Part shown: positions 26,297-34,953 of the stretch, piece after piece
Position numbering within the stretch: position 1 is the first letter of the stretch
Layout of the letters: every line of letters begins with the position of its first letter
NCBI RefSeq assembly: GCF_029504575.1
Contig: NZ_JAQFII010000001.1
Location: forward strand, 4,595,001 to 4,659,000
Origin: Streptomyces sp. SPB162
GTDB taxonomy: Bacteria; Actinomycetota; Actinomycetes; Streptomycetales; Streptomycetaceae
DNA length: 64,000 bases
Reading direction: 5' to 3'
Notes under the pieces: generated by a model
The model's database searches: none
Told to the model about the DNA's origin: nothing
Seen by the model: the letters and a program-made list of their open reading frames with translations, nothing else
Position numbers and translations under genes: made by a program

Positions 26297-26749
26297 ATGG
26301 CACTGGACCAGTCCTTCGTCGGGCGGAGCTATCCGCCCACCGCCCCCTATGAGGTGGGCCGGGAGAAGATCCGCGAGTTCGCCGAGGCGGTGGGCGATCT
26401 CAATCCCGCGTACACCGATCCCGACGCCGCCAGGGCGCTCGGGCATCCGGATGTGATCGCGCCGCCGACGTTCGCGTTCTCGATCACGTTCAAGGCCGCC
26501 GGCATGGTCGTCCAGGACCCCGAGTTGGGCCTGGACTACAGCCGGGTTGTCCACGGTGACCAGCGCTTCGTCCACTCGCGCCCGGTGCGCGCGGGGGACC
26601 GGCTCACCGTCGTCTCGCACATCGACTCGATCAAGTCCCTCGCGGGGAACGACGTCCTGTCGGTCCGCGGCGAGGTGCACGACGAGAACGGCGAGCACGT
26701 GGTGACGGCGTACACGATGCTCGTGGCCCGCGCCCAGGAAGGGGTGTGA
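26297..26749 (+). CDS. hadA: MaoC-like hot-dog dehydratase, HadA type
   Basis: 150 residues, with GGAGG before the ATG. SYPPTAPYEVGREKIREFAEA and VGDLNPAYTDPDAARALGHPD mark the FAS1-dehydratase-like N-terminal family (HadA of mycobacterial type II fatty acid synthase). The position of the catalytic His is a Tyr in NPAYTD, consistent with HadA being the non-catalytic, substrate-binding partner of HadB. In Streptomyces there are no mycolates, so the pair would serve ordinary or specialised fatty acyl dehydration. The gene ends one base into a possible GTG start of hadB. Confidence 0.9.
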   Translation: MALDQSFVGRSYPPTAPYEVGREKIREFAEAVGDLNPAYTDPDAARALGHPDVIAPPTFAFSITFKAAGMVVQDPELGLDYSRVVHGDQRFVHSRPVRAGDRLTVVSHIDSIKSLAGNDVLSVRGEVHDENGEHVVTAYTMLVARAQEGV

Positions 26750-26754
26750 CCGGG

Positions 26755-27189
26755 ATGACGGCGAAGGTCTCCTACGACGAGGTCGAGGTCGGCACCGAGC
26801 TTCCGGCGCAGACGTTTCCTGTGAGTCGCGCCACGCTCGTGCGCTACGCGGGTGCGTCCGGTGACTTCAACCCGATCCACTGGAACGAGCGGTTCGCGAA
26901 GGAGGTCGGGCTGCCCGACGTCATCGCGCACGGCATGTTCACGATGGCCTCCGCGATCCGCGTGGTCACCGACTGGGTCGGCGACCCGGGCGCGGTCGCC
27001 GAGTACGGCGTGCGGTTCACGAAGCCCGTCGTCGTCCCGGACGACGACAAGGGCGCGGTGATCGAGGTCTCGGCCAAGGTCGCCGCCAAGCTGGACGACG
27101 AGGCGCGCACGGTCCGGGTGGACCTGGTGGCCACCTCGGCCGGCCAGAAGGTGCTGGGCCTGTCCCGCGCCGTGGTCCGGCTGGCCTGA
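26755..27189 (+). CDS. hadB: MaoC-like (R)-3-hydroxyacyl dehydratase, HadB type
   Basis: 144 residues from the ATG at 26755; a GTG at 26746 overlapping the hadA stop is a possible alternative. GASGDFNPIHWNERFAKEVG contains the hydratase Asp and His (D-x5-H type), and GMFTMASAIRVVTDWVGDPG is the conserved hot-dog helix. It forms a heterodimer with HadA and removes water from 3-hydroxyacyl chains. No hadC follows, unlike in mycobacteria. Confidence 0.92.
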   Translation: MTAKVSYDEVEVGTELPAQTFPVSRATLVRYAGASGDFNPIHWNERFAKEVGLPDVIAHGMFTMASAIRVVTDWVGDPGAVAEYGVRFTKPVVVPDDDKGAVIEVSAKVAAKLDDEARTVRVDLVATSAGQKVLGLSRAVVRLA

Positions 27190-27251
27190 GGGCGCACATG
27201 CTGAGCGCGGCCCGCTGAGCGCGACCTGTGTTGCACAGAGCCCGCTGAACG

Positions 27252-27286
27252 GTGGGGGAAGGACTTCTCCGGAAGTCCTTCCCCAC
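27252..27286 (+). terminator. Terminator after hadB
   Basis: A 15-pair stem (GTGGGG, one bulged G, AAGGACTTC) with loop TCCG and its complement, located between hadB and the TetR gene. Confidence 0.85.
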
Positions 27287-27298
27287 TGCTTGACGAAG

Positions 27299-27316
27299 TT
27301 AGTTAGTAGTCACTAC
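27299..27316. promoter_or_regulatory. TetR operator candidate in front of the tetR-like gene
   Basis: TTAGT, eight bases, ACTAC lies ten bases before the ATG. The same TTAGT-N8-ACTAA layout lies just before the MFS transporter gene (28034-28051). Shared arms and equal spacing suggest one regulator binds both. Confidence 0.6.
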
Positions 27317-27325
27317 CTTAAGGAC

Positions 27326-27883
27326 ATGGCGAAGACGAGCATGCGGATGAGTGCGGAGGACCGGCGCGAGAGCGTCATCCGTGCCGCGGTGACCGAGTTC
27401 GCCAAAGGTGGCTACTTCGGGACGTCCACGGAAGCGATCGCCCGCCGCGTCGGGGTCTCGCAGCCGTATCTGTTCCGACTGTTCCCCACCAAGGTGGACC
27501 TCTTCAAGGCGGCCGCGAACCGCTGTTTCGACCGTACCCTCGCCACCTTCGAGCAGGCCGCGGAGGGCCTGGAGGGGGAGGCCGCGCTGGCGGCCATGGG
27601 GCAGTCCTACGGCGAGATGATCGAGGAGGACCGCGATGTCCTTCTCCTGCAGATGCAGGTCTACGTCGCCGCCGCGGCGTCGGGTGACGGCGAGGTGGCC
27701 GAGCTGGTCCGCGGCCGATGGCTCGCGATGTGGGACATGGTGCGCGCCCGCACCGGTCTCGACGACGAGTGGATGAACAAGTTCTTCTCGACCGGGATGC
27801 TGATCAACACGCTGGTGTCGCTGGGGATCCCCTCGGACGACCGCTGCTGGCTGGGCTTCCCGTTCGAAGAGCCGACCGCCTGA
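27326..27883 (+). CDS. TetR-family transcriptional regulator
   Basis: 185 residues from the ATG at 27326, which follows AAGGA at short distance; an earlier GTG-type start would run through the operator. The helix-turn-helix is GTSTEAIARRVGVSQPYLFRLFPTK, the canonical TetR recognition helix with PYLFRLF. The ligand domain is all alpha. The gene precedes an EmrB/QacA-type exporter on the same strand, a common repressor and efflux pump pairing. Its stop codon is the first three bases of a 14-base tandem repeat. Confidence 0.93.
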   Translation: MAKTSMRMSAEDRRESVIRAAVTEFAKGGYFGTSTEAIARRVGVSQPYLFRLFPTKVDLFKAAANRCFDRTLATFEQAAEGLEGEAALAAMGQSYGEMIEEDRDVLLLQMQVYVAAAASGDGEVAELVRGRWLAMWDMVRARTGLDDEWMNKFFSTGMLINTLVSLGIPSDDRCWLGFPFEEPTA

Positions 27884-27978
27884 CGTACCGGACCTGACGT
27901 ACCAAACGTGACGTACCGAACGTGACGTACCGAACGTGACGCGCCAAACCTGACGCACCGGACCTGACGCACCGGAAC
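27881..27978. repeat. Seven-copy 14-base tandem repeat
   Basis: Units run TGACGTACCGGACC, TGACGTACCAAACG, TGACGTACCGAACG (twice), TGACGCGCCAAACC, TGACGCACCGGACC and a final partial variant. The stop codon of the TetR gene is the start of the first unit. The spacing is a constant 14 bases, not a multiple of the helical turn. It lies between the repressor gene and the transporter promoter. Confidence 0.9.
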
Positions 27979-28032
27979 GGCCCTGGGGCCGGGCTCGATA
28001 GAGGATCGGCACGCATTCGTGTATCCGCAGAA

Positions 28033-28052
28033 ATTAGTGACTGATAACTAAT
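28033..28052. promoter_or_regulatory. TetR operator candidate at the MFS promoter
   Basis: Inverted repeat ATTAGT, eight bases, ACTAAT. The arms are perfect complements, and the site ends 14 bases before the transporter ATG, where a bound repressor would block initiation. It matches the site in front of the tetR-like gene. Confidence 0.68.
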
Positions 28053-28066
28053 CCCCGGGAGGGGTC

Positions 28067-29524
28067 ATGCAGGAGCACCAGCAGCAGGAGACAGGACAGG
28101 AGACGGGCGTCCGACGCGGCACCGCCGTGTGGGCCCTGATCATCACCAGCCTCGCCGGGTTCATGGCGAGCCTGGACAACCTCGTCGTCACCACCGCACT
28201 GCCCTCCATCCGCAAGGACCTCGGCGGAGCGCTCGAGGACCTCGAATGGACGGTGAGCGCCTACACCCTCACGTTCGCGGTCCTCCTGATGTTCGGCGCG
28301 GCGCTCGGCGACCGGTTCGGCCGCCGCAGGCTCTTCACCGTCGGCCTCGGCCTGTTCACCGCGGCCTCCGCCGCCGCCGCGCTCGCCCCCGGCATGGGCG
28401 AGCTGATCGCCGCGCGCGCCGCCCAGGGCGTCGGCGCCGCGATCATGATGCCGCTGACCCTCACCCTGCTCTCCGCCACCGTCGCTCCGGAGCGCCGCGG
28501 CATGGCGTTCGGCATCTGGAGCGCGGTCAACGGTCTCGCGGTGGCCACGGGGCCGCTCATCGGCGGCACCCTCACCGAGCACTTCTCCTGGCAGTGGATC
28601 TTCTGGCTGAACGTGCCGATCGGACTGCTCCTGCTGCCCCTCGCCCGGCTCCGCCTGAACGAGAGCCATGGCCCGAACTCCCGCCTCGACGTCCCCGGCA
28701 CCGCGCTCGCCAGCGCCGGTCTCTTCGGTATCGTCTACGCCCTCATCCGTGGCAACGCCGACGGCTGGACCAGCCCCTCCGTCCTGACCGGGATGATCGC
28801 CGGCGCCGCGCTCATCGTGGCCTTCGTCGCCTACGAGAACCGTGCCGCGCACCCCATCCTGCCGATGCGGCTCTTCCGCAACCGCGCCTTCAGCGCGGTG
28901 AACGCGGCCAGCCTGCTGATGTTCCTGGGTATGTTCGGCTCGATCTTCCTGCTCAGCCAGTTCCTGCAGAACGTGTCCGGCTACTCGCCCATGGAAGCCG
29001 GCGTCCGGATGCTCCCCTGGACGGCCATGCCGATGATCGTCTCGCCCATCGCGGGCATCCTCTCCGACCGCATCGGCGGCCGCCCGATCATCGCCGCCGG
29101 GCTGGCGCTCCAGGCCGTGGGCCTCGCGCTCTTCGCCCTCGTCGTCACGACGGACGTCTCCTACTCGGCCCAGCTGCCCGCGCTGATCGTCAGCGGCATC
29201 GGGATGGCGATGTACTTCGGGCCCACCGCCAACGTCGTGATGTCCAGCGTGCGTCCCGAGGAACAGGGCATAGCCTCCGGCGCCAACAACGCGTTCCGTG
29301 AGCTCGGCGGCGCCCTCGGCGTCGCGATCCTCGCCTCCGTCTTCTCCTCCCAGGGCGGCTACGAGTCCGCCACCCGCTACGTCGACGGCCTGGTGCCCGC
29401 ACTGTGGGTCGGCGCGGTCGCCGTCGGCGCCGCGGCGGTCGCCGCGGTGCTCATCCCGAGGCGGCGCAAGGCGACGGCCGCGGCCGACGCCGAGCCGCAG
29501 CGGATCCTGGAGCCGGTCGCCTGA
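28067..29524 (+). CDS. DHA2-type (EmrB/QacA) multidrug MFS exporter
   Basis: 485 residues with about 14 hydrophobic helices. LDNLVVTTALPSI in helix 1 is the DHA2 motif D1; GDRFGRRRLFTVGL is motif A; the segment AVNGLAVATGPLIGGTLTE is motif C of antiporters. A ribosome-binding GGGAGGGG precedes the ATG. The adjacent TetR-like gene and shared operator-like repeat indicate drug- or metabolite-induced export. The substrate cannot be deduced. Confidence 0.94.
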   Translation: MQEHQQQETGQETGVRRGTAVWALIITSLAGFMASLDNLVVTTALPSIRKDLGGALEDLEWTVSAYTLTFAVLLMFGAALGDRFGRRRLFTVGLGLFTAASAAAALAPGMGELIAARAAQGVGAAIMMPLTLTLLSATVAPERRGMAFGIWSAVNGLAVATGPLIGGTLTEHFSWQWIFWLNVPIGLLLLPLARLRLNESHGPNSRLDVPGTALASAGLFGIVYALIRGNADGWTSPSVLTGMIAGAALIVAFVAYENRAAHPILPMRLFRNRAFSAVNAASLLMFLGMFGSIFLLSQFLQNVSGYSPMEAGVRMLPWTAMPMIVSPIAGILSDRIGGRPIIAAGLALQAVGLALFALVVTTDVSYSAQLPALIVSGIGMAMYFGPTANVVMSSVRPEEQGIASGANNAFRELGGALGVAILASVFSSQGGYESATRYVDGLVPALWVGAVAVGAAAVAAVLIPRRRKATAAADAEPQRILEPVA

Positions 29525-29538
29525 CCGGCGACGGACGT

Positions 29539-29578
29539 ACGCCGAGGGGGGACCGGTCCGCCGGTCCCCCCTCGGCGT
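29539..29578 (+). terminator. Terminator after the MFS exporter
   Basis: An 18-pair perfect stem (ACGCCGAGGGGGGACCGG) with loop TCCG ends ten bases before the murB start, so murB must have its own promoter inside or beyond this region. Confidence 0.88.
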
Positions 29579-29587
29579 CCCCGTAGG

Positions 29588-30652
29588 GTGGACGGCGTGC
29601 ACGTTACCCACGACACCCCCCTCGCCCCCCTGACGACCTTCCGGCTCGGCGGCCCCGCCGCCCGCCTCGTGACGGCCACCACCGACGCGGAGGTCGTCGA
29701 GGCGGTCCGCGAGGCCGACCGCGCCGGCACGCCGCTCCTGGTGATCGGCGGCGGCAGCAACCTCGTCATCGGCGACGCCGGATTCGACGGCACCGCGCTG
29801 CGCATCGCCACCACCGGCTTCACCCTCGACGGCACCGCGCTGGAACTGGCGGCCGGCGAGGTGTGGAGCGACGCGGTGGCCAGGACCGTCGAGGCGGGCC
29901 TGGCCGGCGTCGAGTGCCTGGCGGGCATCCCCGGATCCGCGGGGGCGACGCCGATCCAGAACGTCGGGGCGTACGGGCAGGACGTGTCGGCGACGGTCAC
30001 CGAGGTCGTCGCCTACGACCGGCGCGAGGACGAGACGGTGACCATCGCCGCCGCCGACTGCGGCTTCGCCTACCGCGACAGCCGCTTCAAGGCCGACCCC
30101 GAGCGGTACGTCGTGCTGCGGGTGCGGTTCGGTCTCGAGGACGCGGGCGGTCTGTCGGCGCCGGTGAAGTACGCGGAGGTGGCCCGCGCCCTGGGCGTGG
30201 AGGCGGGGGACCGGGTTCCGGTGGCCACCGCCAGGAAGACGGTGCTGGAGCTGCGCGCCGGCAAGGGGATGGTGCTGGACCCGGCCGACCACGACACCTG
30301 GTCAGCGGGTTCGTTCTTCACCAACCCGATCCTGACGGAACAGGAGTTCGCGGCGTTCGTCAGCCGAGTGCACGACCGGCTCGGCGCCGACACCGAACCG
30401 CCCGCCTACCCGGCGGGCGACGGGCTGCGGAAGACGTCGGCGGCCTGGCTGATCGACCGCGCAGGCTTCGCCAAGGGGTACGGGGACGGCCCGGCCCGCA
30501 TCTCCGGCAAGCACACCCTGGCGCTGACCAACCGGGGTCAGGCGAAGACGGACGATCTACTGGCCCTCGCCCGCGAGGTCCGCGACGGAGTGCGGTCCGC
30601 CTTCGGCGTCACGCTCGTCAACGAACCGGTGATGGTCGGCGCCCGCCTGTGA
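29588..30652 (+). CDS. murB: UDP-N-acetylenolpyruvoylglucosamine reductase
   Basis: 354 residues. MurB reduces the enolpyruvyl ether in peptidoglycan precursor synthesis with NADPH and FAD. Visible motifs are TFRLGGPA, LLVIGGGSNLVIGD, GIPGSAGATPIQNVGAYGQ and the catalytic serine in SAGSFFTNP. The catalytic glutamate is in LVNEPVMVG. Start at GTG 29588 or GTG 29597 (VHVTHDTPLAP) cannot be decided; neither has a strong ribosome-binding site, and the transcript may be leaderless. Confidence 0.96.
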   Translation: MDGVHVTHDTPLAPLTTFRLGGPAARLVTATTDAEVVEAVREADRAGTPLLVIGGGSNLVIGDAGFDGTALRIATTGFTLDGTALELAAGEVWSDAVARTVEAGLAGVECLAGIPGSAGATPIQNVGAYGQDVSATVTEVVAYDRREDETVTIAAADCGFAYRDSRFKADPERYVVLRVRFGLEDAGGLSAPVKYAEVARALGVEAGDRVPVATARKTVLELRAGKGMVLDPADHDTWSAGSFFTNPILTEQEFAAFVSRVHDRLGADTEPPAYPAGDGLRKTSAAWLIDRAGFAKGYGDGPARISGKHTLALTNRGQAKTDDLLALAREVRDGVRSAFGVTLVNEPVMVGARL

Positions 30653-30682
30653 GACCGGGCGGTGCCGTCGGAAAGACCATCG

Positions 30683-31785
30683 CTACAGGGAGCCGGCCCG
30701 CCGCACCCGCTCCCACTCGACGGTGTTCAGCGTGGCTATGAGCAGCGCGAGCAGCCCCAGCGCCCCCACCGCGGGCAGTCTCGCCGCGAGTGGGGGAGCA
30801 GGGCGAGGACGACGGCGGAGGCCGCCAGCCGGGTCGTCGACCACAGGCGGAACATCCGCCACCGGGTGTAGCCGAAGACGGCCAGGAAGAGTGCGCAGCC
30901 CCCGAAGAGCAGCCCGGCCACTCCCGTTCCGAGCCGGGCCGCCGGGTGCGCGACCGCGTCGTGCATGCCGACCGCCACCGCGATCACCCCGCCGAGGAAG
31001 CCGAGGTGGGCGTAGGACAGCACCTCGCGGATGGTGTCGACCTGCCGGTCGGAGGTGGCCAGCGCGTGCTGGATGGCGCTCGCCGCGAACGCGAAGTACA
31101 CCCACCACAGGCCGGCCGCCAGGGCGAAGGCCGCGGCGACGGCGGTGAGCTCGGCCGCGTCCAGGTGCGCGGCGGCGGACGCCGGGGCGCCGATCGCCAC
31201 GATCGACTCGCCGAGCGCGATGATCAGGAACAGTCCGAAGCGCTCCGGCAGGTGTCCGGCGTGGAACCGCACCCGGGAGAGCCGGTGGCGCAGCAGGAAC
31301 GGCATCGACAGGTCGATCAGCGCCGCCGACCCCCACAGCGCGGTGCGGGCCGGGCCGTCGAGGAAGCCGCCCGCCAGCAGCATCGGGCCGGTCAGGCAGG
31401 CACCGACGGCGAAGGCGCTGAACCGTACGTCCTGCCAGCGCAGCACCAGCAGGTGGAGCACCACCCGGGCGGCCCAGTACGAGGCCCCGTAGAGCACCCC
31501 GCGCCCGTCGTACGCCAGCGGCAGCGCCAGCCCCATGAACAGGGCGCTGAGTCCGACGGCGAAGATCCCGATCCGGTCCACCGGATTGTCGACGTCCTGC
31601 CGGTTGGCGTGCAGGGACATCCCCACCCACGCCCAGTAGGGCGGCACGAACGCGATGAGCGCCCGGCCGACCCCCGCCCACGAGTGGTCCTCGTGCAGCA
31701 GCGCGCTCACCTGCGTGATCGCGAACACGAACACCAGGTCGAAGAACAACTCCGCCCAGGTGACCCGCTTTTCGTCCTCGGCCAT
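30683..31785 (-). pseudogene. Low temperature requirement (LtrA) family membrane protein, frameshifted near C-terminus
   Basis: From the ATG at 31785 the protein starts MAEDEKRVTWAELFFDLVFVFAITQ, the diagnostic LtrA start, and continues through roughly ten helices with LPERFGLFLIIALGESIVAIGAPAS. It runs to ALLP, where the frame turns to a hydrophilic end (HSRRDCPRWGRWGCSRCS) that stops at 30736. One base more in the run of five G at 30792-30796 (five C on the coding strand) restores a natural C-terminal helix LAARLPAVGALGLLALLIAT and a stop at 30683. The total of 1103 bases is one short of a multiple of three. This is a homopolymer deletion, real or artefact. Function of LtrA is unknown. Confidence 0.85.
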
Positions 31786-31866
31786 CCCCGCCCCCGTACC
31801 CCCGGAGCTCCCACGGCTCCAACGGCGGCCGACTGTACTGCGGCGGCCCGAGCGCCGGAGCAGCGG

Positions 31867-32886
31867 TCAGGCCGGCAGAGCCAGCCAGTCCTCGATGCCG
31901 GCCAGCAGCCGATCCCGCACGTCCGCGGGGGCCGCCGAGCCGCGTACCGACTGCCGGGCCAGCTCCGCCAGCTCCTCGTCGGTGAAGGCGTGCGCGTCAC
32001 GGGCGATGTCGTACTGCGCGGCGAGGCGGGAGCCGAAGAGCAGCGGGTCGTCGGCGCCCAGCGCCATCGGTACGCCCGCGTCGAAGAGCGTGCGCAGCGG
32101 CACGTCCTCCGGCTTCTCGTAGACGCCCAGCGCGACATTGGACGCCGGGCAGACCTCGCAGGTGATCTGCCGCTCTGCGAGCTTCCTCAGCAGCCGCGGG
32201 TCCTCCGCGGCCCGGACGCCGTGCCCCACACGGCCGGCGTGCAGGTCGTCCAGGCAGTCGCGGACGCTGCTGGGCCCGGCGAGCTCACCGCCGTGCGGCG
32301 CCGCGAGGAGGCCGCCGTCGCGGGCGATGGCGAAGGCGCGGTCGAAGTCGCGGGCGAACCCGCGGCGCTCGTCGTTGGACAGGCCGAAGCCGACGACGCC
32401 CCGGTCGGCGTAGCGCACCGCGAGCCGGGCCAGGGTGCGGGCGTCGAGCGGGTGCTTCATGCGGTTGGCGGCGACGATGACGGCCATGCCGACGCCGGTG
32501 TCCCTGGAGGCGGTGTGCACCGCGTCCAGGATGACCTCCATGGTCGGGATGAGGCCGCCGAGCCGGGGCGCGTACGACGTCGGGTCGACCTGGATCTCCA
32601 GCCATCCGGAGCCGTCCCGGGCGTCCTCCTCGGCGGCCTCGCGGACCAGCCGCTGGATGTCCTCGGCGGTGCGCAGGCATGAGCGCGCGCTGTCGTAGAG
32701 CCGCTGGAAGCGGAACCAGCCCCGCTCGTCGGTGGCCCGTAGCTTCGGCGGCTCGCCCGAGGTGAGCGCGTCGGGGAGGTGCACACCGTGCAGATCCGCG
32801 AGCTCCAGCAGGGTCTCGGACCGCATGGAGCCGGTGAAGTGCAGATGGAGATGGGCCTTGGGGAGCAGACGGACATCACGTGCCAT
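31867..32886 (-). CDS. add: Adenosine deaminase family protein
   Basis: 339 residues, normal length. Metal and substrate motifs in order: KAHLHLHFTGSM (zinc histidines), APHGGELAG (His and catalytic Glu of HGGE), GRVGHGVRA, CEVCPASNVALG and ALGADDPLLFG with the Asp pair. The usual HLDGS after the first motif is HFTGS, a variation I associate with actinobacterial members. It converts adenosine or a related purine nucleoside to inosine. It is convergent with nothing; the aspC gene lies upstream on the same strand behind a terminator. Confidence 0.92.
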   Translation of the reverse strand: MARDVRLLPKAHLHLHFTGSMRSETLLELADLHGVHLPDALTSGEPPKLRATDERGWFRFQRLYDSARSCLRTAEDIQRLVREAAEEDARDGSGWLEIQVDPTSYAPRLGGLIPTMEVILDAVHTASRDTGVGMAVIVAANRMKHPLDARTLARLAVRYADRGVVGFGLSNDERRGFARDFDRAFAIARDGGLLAAPHGGELAGPSSVRDCLDDLHAGRVGHGVRAAEDPRLLRKLAERQITCEVCPASNVALGVYEKPEDVPLRTLFDAGVPMALGADDPLLFGSRLAAQYDIARDAHAFTDEELAELARQSVRGSAAPADVRDRLLAGIEDWLALPA

Positions 32887-32959
32887 CCCAAGATCCTGCC
32901 GTACGGGTGACGCTGTCCGGTACCGCTTTCACCGAACGGGGGCTTGCCCGAACGCGGGA

Positions 32960-32989
32960 ACGGGCCCCCGGCAGCAGCCGGGGGCCCGT
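32960..32989 (-). terminator. Terminator after aspC
   Basis: Perfect 13-pair stem ACGGGCCCCCGGC with loop AGCA, just beyond the aspC stop at 33014. Confidence 0.88.
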
Positions 32990-33013
32990 CTCAGGAGAGC
33001 GATCGGAGAGCGG

Positions 33014-34252
33014 TCAGTCGCGGGCCTCGCCGAACAGCTTCTGGATCCGGGAGACGCCCTCGACGAGGTCCTCGTCGCCCAGGGCGTAGGAAAGCCGCAG
33101 GTAGCCGGGGGTACCGAAGGCCTCACCCGGAACGACGGCGACCTCGACCTCGTCCAGGACGAGGGCCGCCAGCTCGACCGAGGTCTGCGGGCGCTTGCCG
33201 CGGATCTCCTTGCCGAGCAGCTGCTTCACCGACGGGTAGACGTAGAACGCGCCCTCGGGAGTGGGGCACACCACACCGTCGATCTCGTTCAGCATCCGCA
33301 CGATGGTCTGCCGCCGCCGGTCGAAGGCGGTGCGCATCTCGGCGACCGCGTCCAGGTTCCCGGAGACCGCGGCCAGCGCGGCCGCCTGGGCGACGTTGCT
33401 GACGTTGGAGGTGGCGTGCGACTGCAGGTTCGTCGCGGCCTTGATGACGTCCTTGGGGGCGATCATCCACCCGACGCGCCAGCCGGTCATGGCGTACGTC
33501 TTGGCGACGCCGTTGACGACGATGCACTTGTCGCGCAGCTCGGGGAGGATCGCCGGCAGCGAGGTGAACGCCGCGTCGCCGTACACGAGGTGCTCGTAGA
33601 TCTCGTCGGTGAGCACCCACAGGCCGTGCTCGACGGCCCAGCGGCCGATCGCCTCGGCGTCGGCCTCGTTGTAGACGGCGCCCGTCGGGTTGGACGGCGA
33701 GACGAAGAGGACGACCTTGGTGCGCGCGGTACGGGCCGCCTCCAGCTGCTCGACCGAGACCCGGTAGCCGGTCGTCTCGTCCGCGACGACGTCGACGGGC
33801 ACGCCGCCCGCGAGCCGGATCGACTCCGGGTACGTGGTCCAGTACGGCGCCGGGACGATGACCTCGTCGCCCGGGTCGAGGATCGCGGCGAAGGCCTCGT
33901 AGATGGCCTGCTTGCCGCCGTTGGTGACCAGCACCTGGGAGGCGTCGACCTCGTAGCCCGAGTCGCGCAGCGTCTTGGCGGCGATGGCGGCCTTGAGCTC
34001 CGGCAGCCCGCCGGCCGGGGTGTAGCGGTGGAACTTGGGGTTGCGGCACGCCTCCACCGCGGCCTCGACGATGTAGTCGGGGGTCGGGAAGTCCGGCTCG
34101 CCGGCACCGAAGCCGATGACCGGACGCCCGGCGGCCTTGAGGGCCTTCGCCTTGGCGTCCACGGCGAGTGTCGCGGACTCGGAGATCGACCCGACGCGGG
34201 CCGACACCCGACGGTCGGAGGGGGACTGTTCGGGGGGAGTGGCAGCGGTCAT
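33014..34252 (-). CDS. aspC: Aspartate/aromatic aminotransferase family, class I
   Basis: 412 residues from the ATG at 34250-34252; the open frame extends upstream but without conservation. PLP-binding signatures are VTNGGKQAIYEAF, FVSPSNPTGAVY, LWVLTDEIYEHLVYGD, and the Schiff-base lysine in NGVAKTYAMTGWRVGW. The final arginine for the carboxylate is in LRLSYALG. This Ib-subgroup enzyme transfers amino groups between aspartate and 2-oxoglutarate. It is divergent from tRNA-Trp and secE, the arrangement seen in other Streptomyces. Confidence 0.95.
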   Translation of the reverse strand: MTAATPPEQSPSDRRVSARVGSISESATLAVDAKAKALKAAGRPVIGFGAGEPDFPTPDYIVEAAVEACRNPKFHRYTPAGGLPELKAAIAAKTLRDSGYEVDASQVLVTNGGKQAIYEAFAAILDPGDEVIVPAPYWTTYPESIRLAGGVPVDVVADETTGYRVSVEQLEAARTARTKVVLFVSPSNPTGAVYNEADAEAIGRWAVEHGLWVLTDEIYEHLVYGDAAFTSLPAILPELRDKCIVVNGVAKTYAMTGWRVGWMIAPKDVIKAATNLQSHATSNVSNVAQAAALAAVSGNLDAVAEMRTAFDRRRQTIVRMLNEIDGVVCPTPEGAFYVYPSVKQLLGKEIRGKRPQTSVELAALVLDEVEVAVVPGEAFGTPGYLRLSYALGDEDLVEGVSRIQKLFGEARD

Positions 34253-34433
34253 GACTGCATGCTCCCAGACGGCGTACCGGCCCGGCACCGCGGTTTGCGG
34301 AGTGGACACCCCGGTGTTCGCGCAGTGGACGGCGGGGCCGCGGCGGAGGCGTTCGACGCCCGGCCTGTGAACACGTACACTCATCCGTCGATGGCCCTCT
34401 CGCGAACTGCGGTACGTTGAGGGGCGTCTTCAA

Positions 34434-34506
34434 AGGGTCGTAGCTCAATTGGTAGAGCACTGGTCTCCAAAACCAGCGGTTGGGGGTTCAAGTCCCTCCG
34501 GCCCTG
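34434..34506 (+). tRNA. tRNA-Trp (anticodon CCA)
   Basis: Acceptor AGGGTCG/CGGCCCT with discriminator G, anticodon stem CTGGT/ACCAG with loop CTCCAAA, T arm GGGGGTTCAAGTCCCTC. 73 bases. It lies directly upstream of secE, as in most actinobacteria. Confidence 0.97.
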
Positions 34507-34603
34507 CTACACGCGTCCTCACCAGGATGCGGGCAGGTAATTGCACTCGCCGTACCGCGCGACGGGCGCGGTATGGCCACGACCCGGAGTCAGGTGAAGA
34601 CGA

Positions 34604-34882
34604 GTGACTGAAATCACGGACTCCATCGAGGTCCCTGAGCCTGACGCATCCCAGGACAAGAAGGCCCGCCGTGGCGGTAAGCGCGGCAAGAAGGGCCCCC
34701 TGGCCCGTCTCGGCCTCTTCTACCGGCAGATCGTCGCCGAGCTCCGCAAGGTCGTCTGGCCTTCGCGTGGAGACCTCACGACGTACACGAGCGTCGTAAT
34801 TGTCTTCGTTGTCGTCGTCATCGGGCTGGTGTCCGTGATTGACTTTGGCTTCGCGAAGCTCGTCTCGTACGTCTTCGGATGA
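34604..34882 (+). CDS. secE: Preprotein translocase subunit SecE
   Basis: 92 residues from a GTG. A lysine-rich N-terminus (KKARRGGKRGKKG) precedes the amphipathic helix FYRQIVAELRKVVWPSRGDL, the SecE signature, and a single membrane helix VVIVFVVVVIGLVSVIDFGF. It clamps the SecY channel. It is followed 71 bases later by nusG. Confidence 0.96.
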   Translation: MTEITDSIEVPEPDASQDKKARRGGKRGKKGPLARLGLFYRQIVAELRKVVWPSRGDLTTYTSVVIVFVVVVIGLVSVIDFGFAKLVSYVFG

Positions 34883-34953
34883 TCCTGCGGGAGACGCCCC
34901 CCGGGCGCCTTTCCGCATGTTCCACCCCTTGAAGTCAGGAAGAAGCAGTCACC

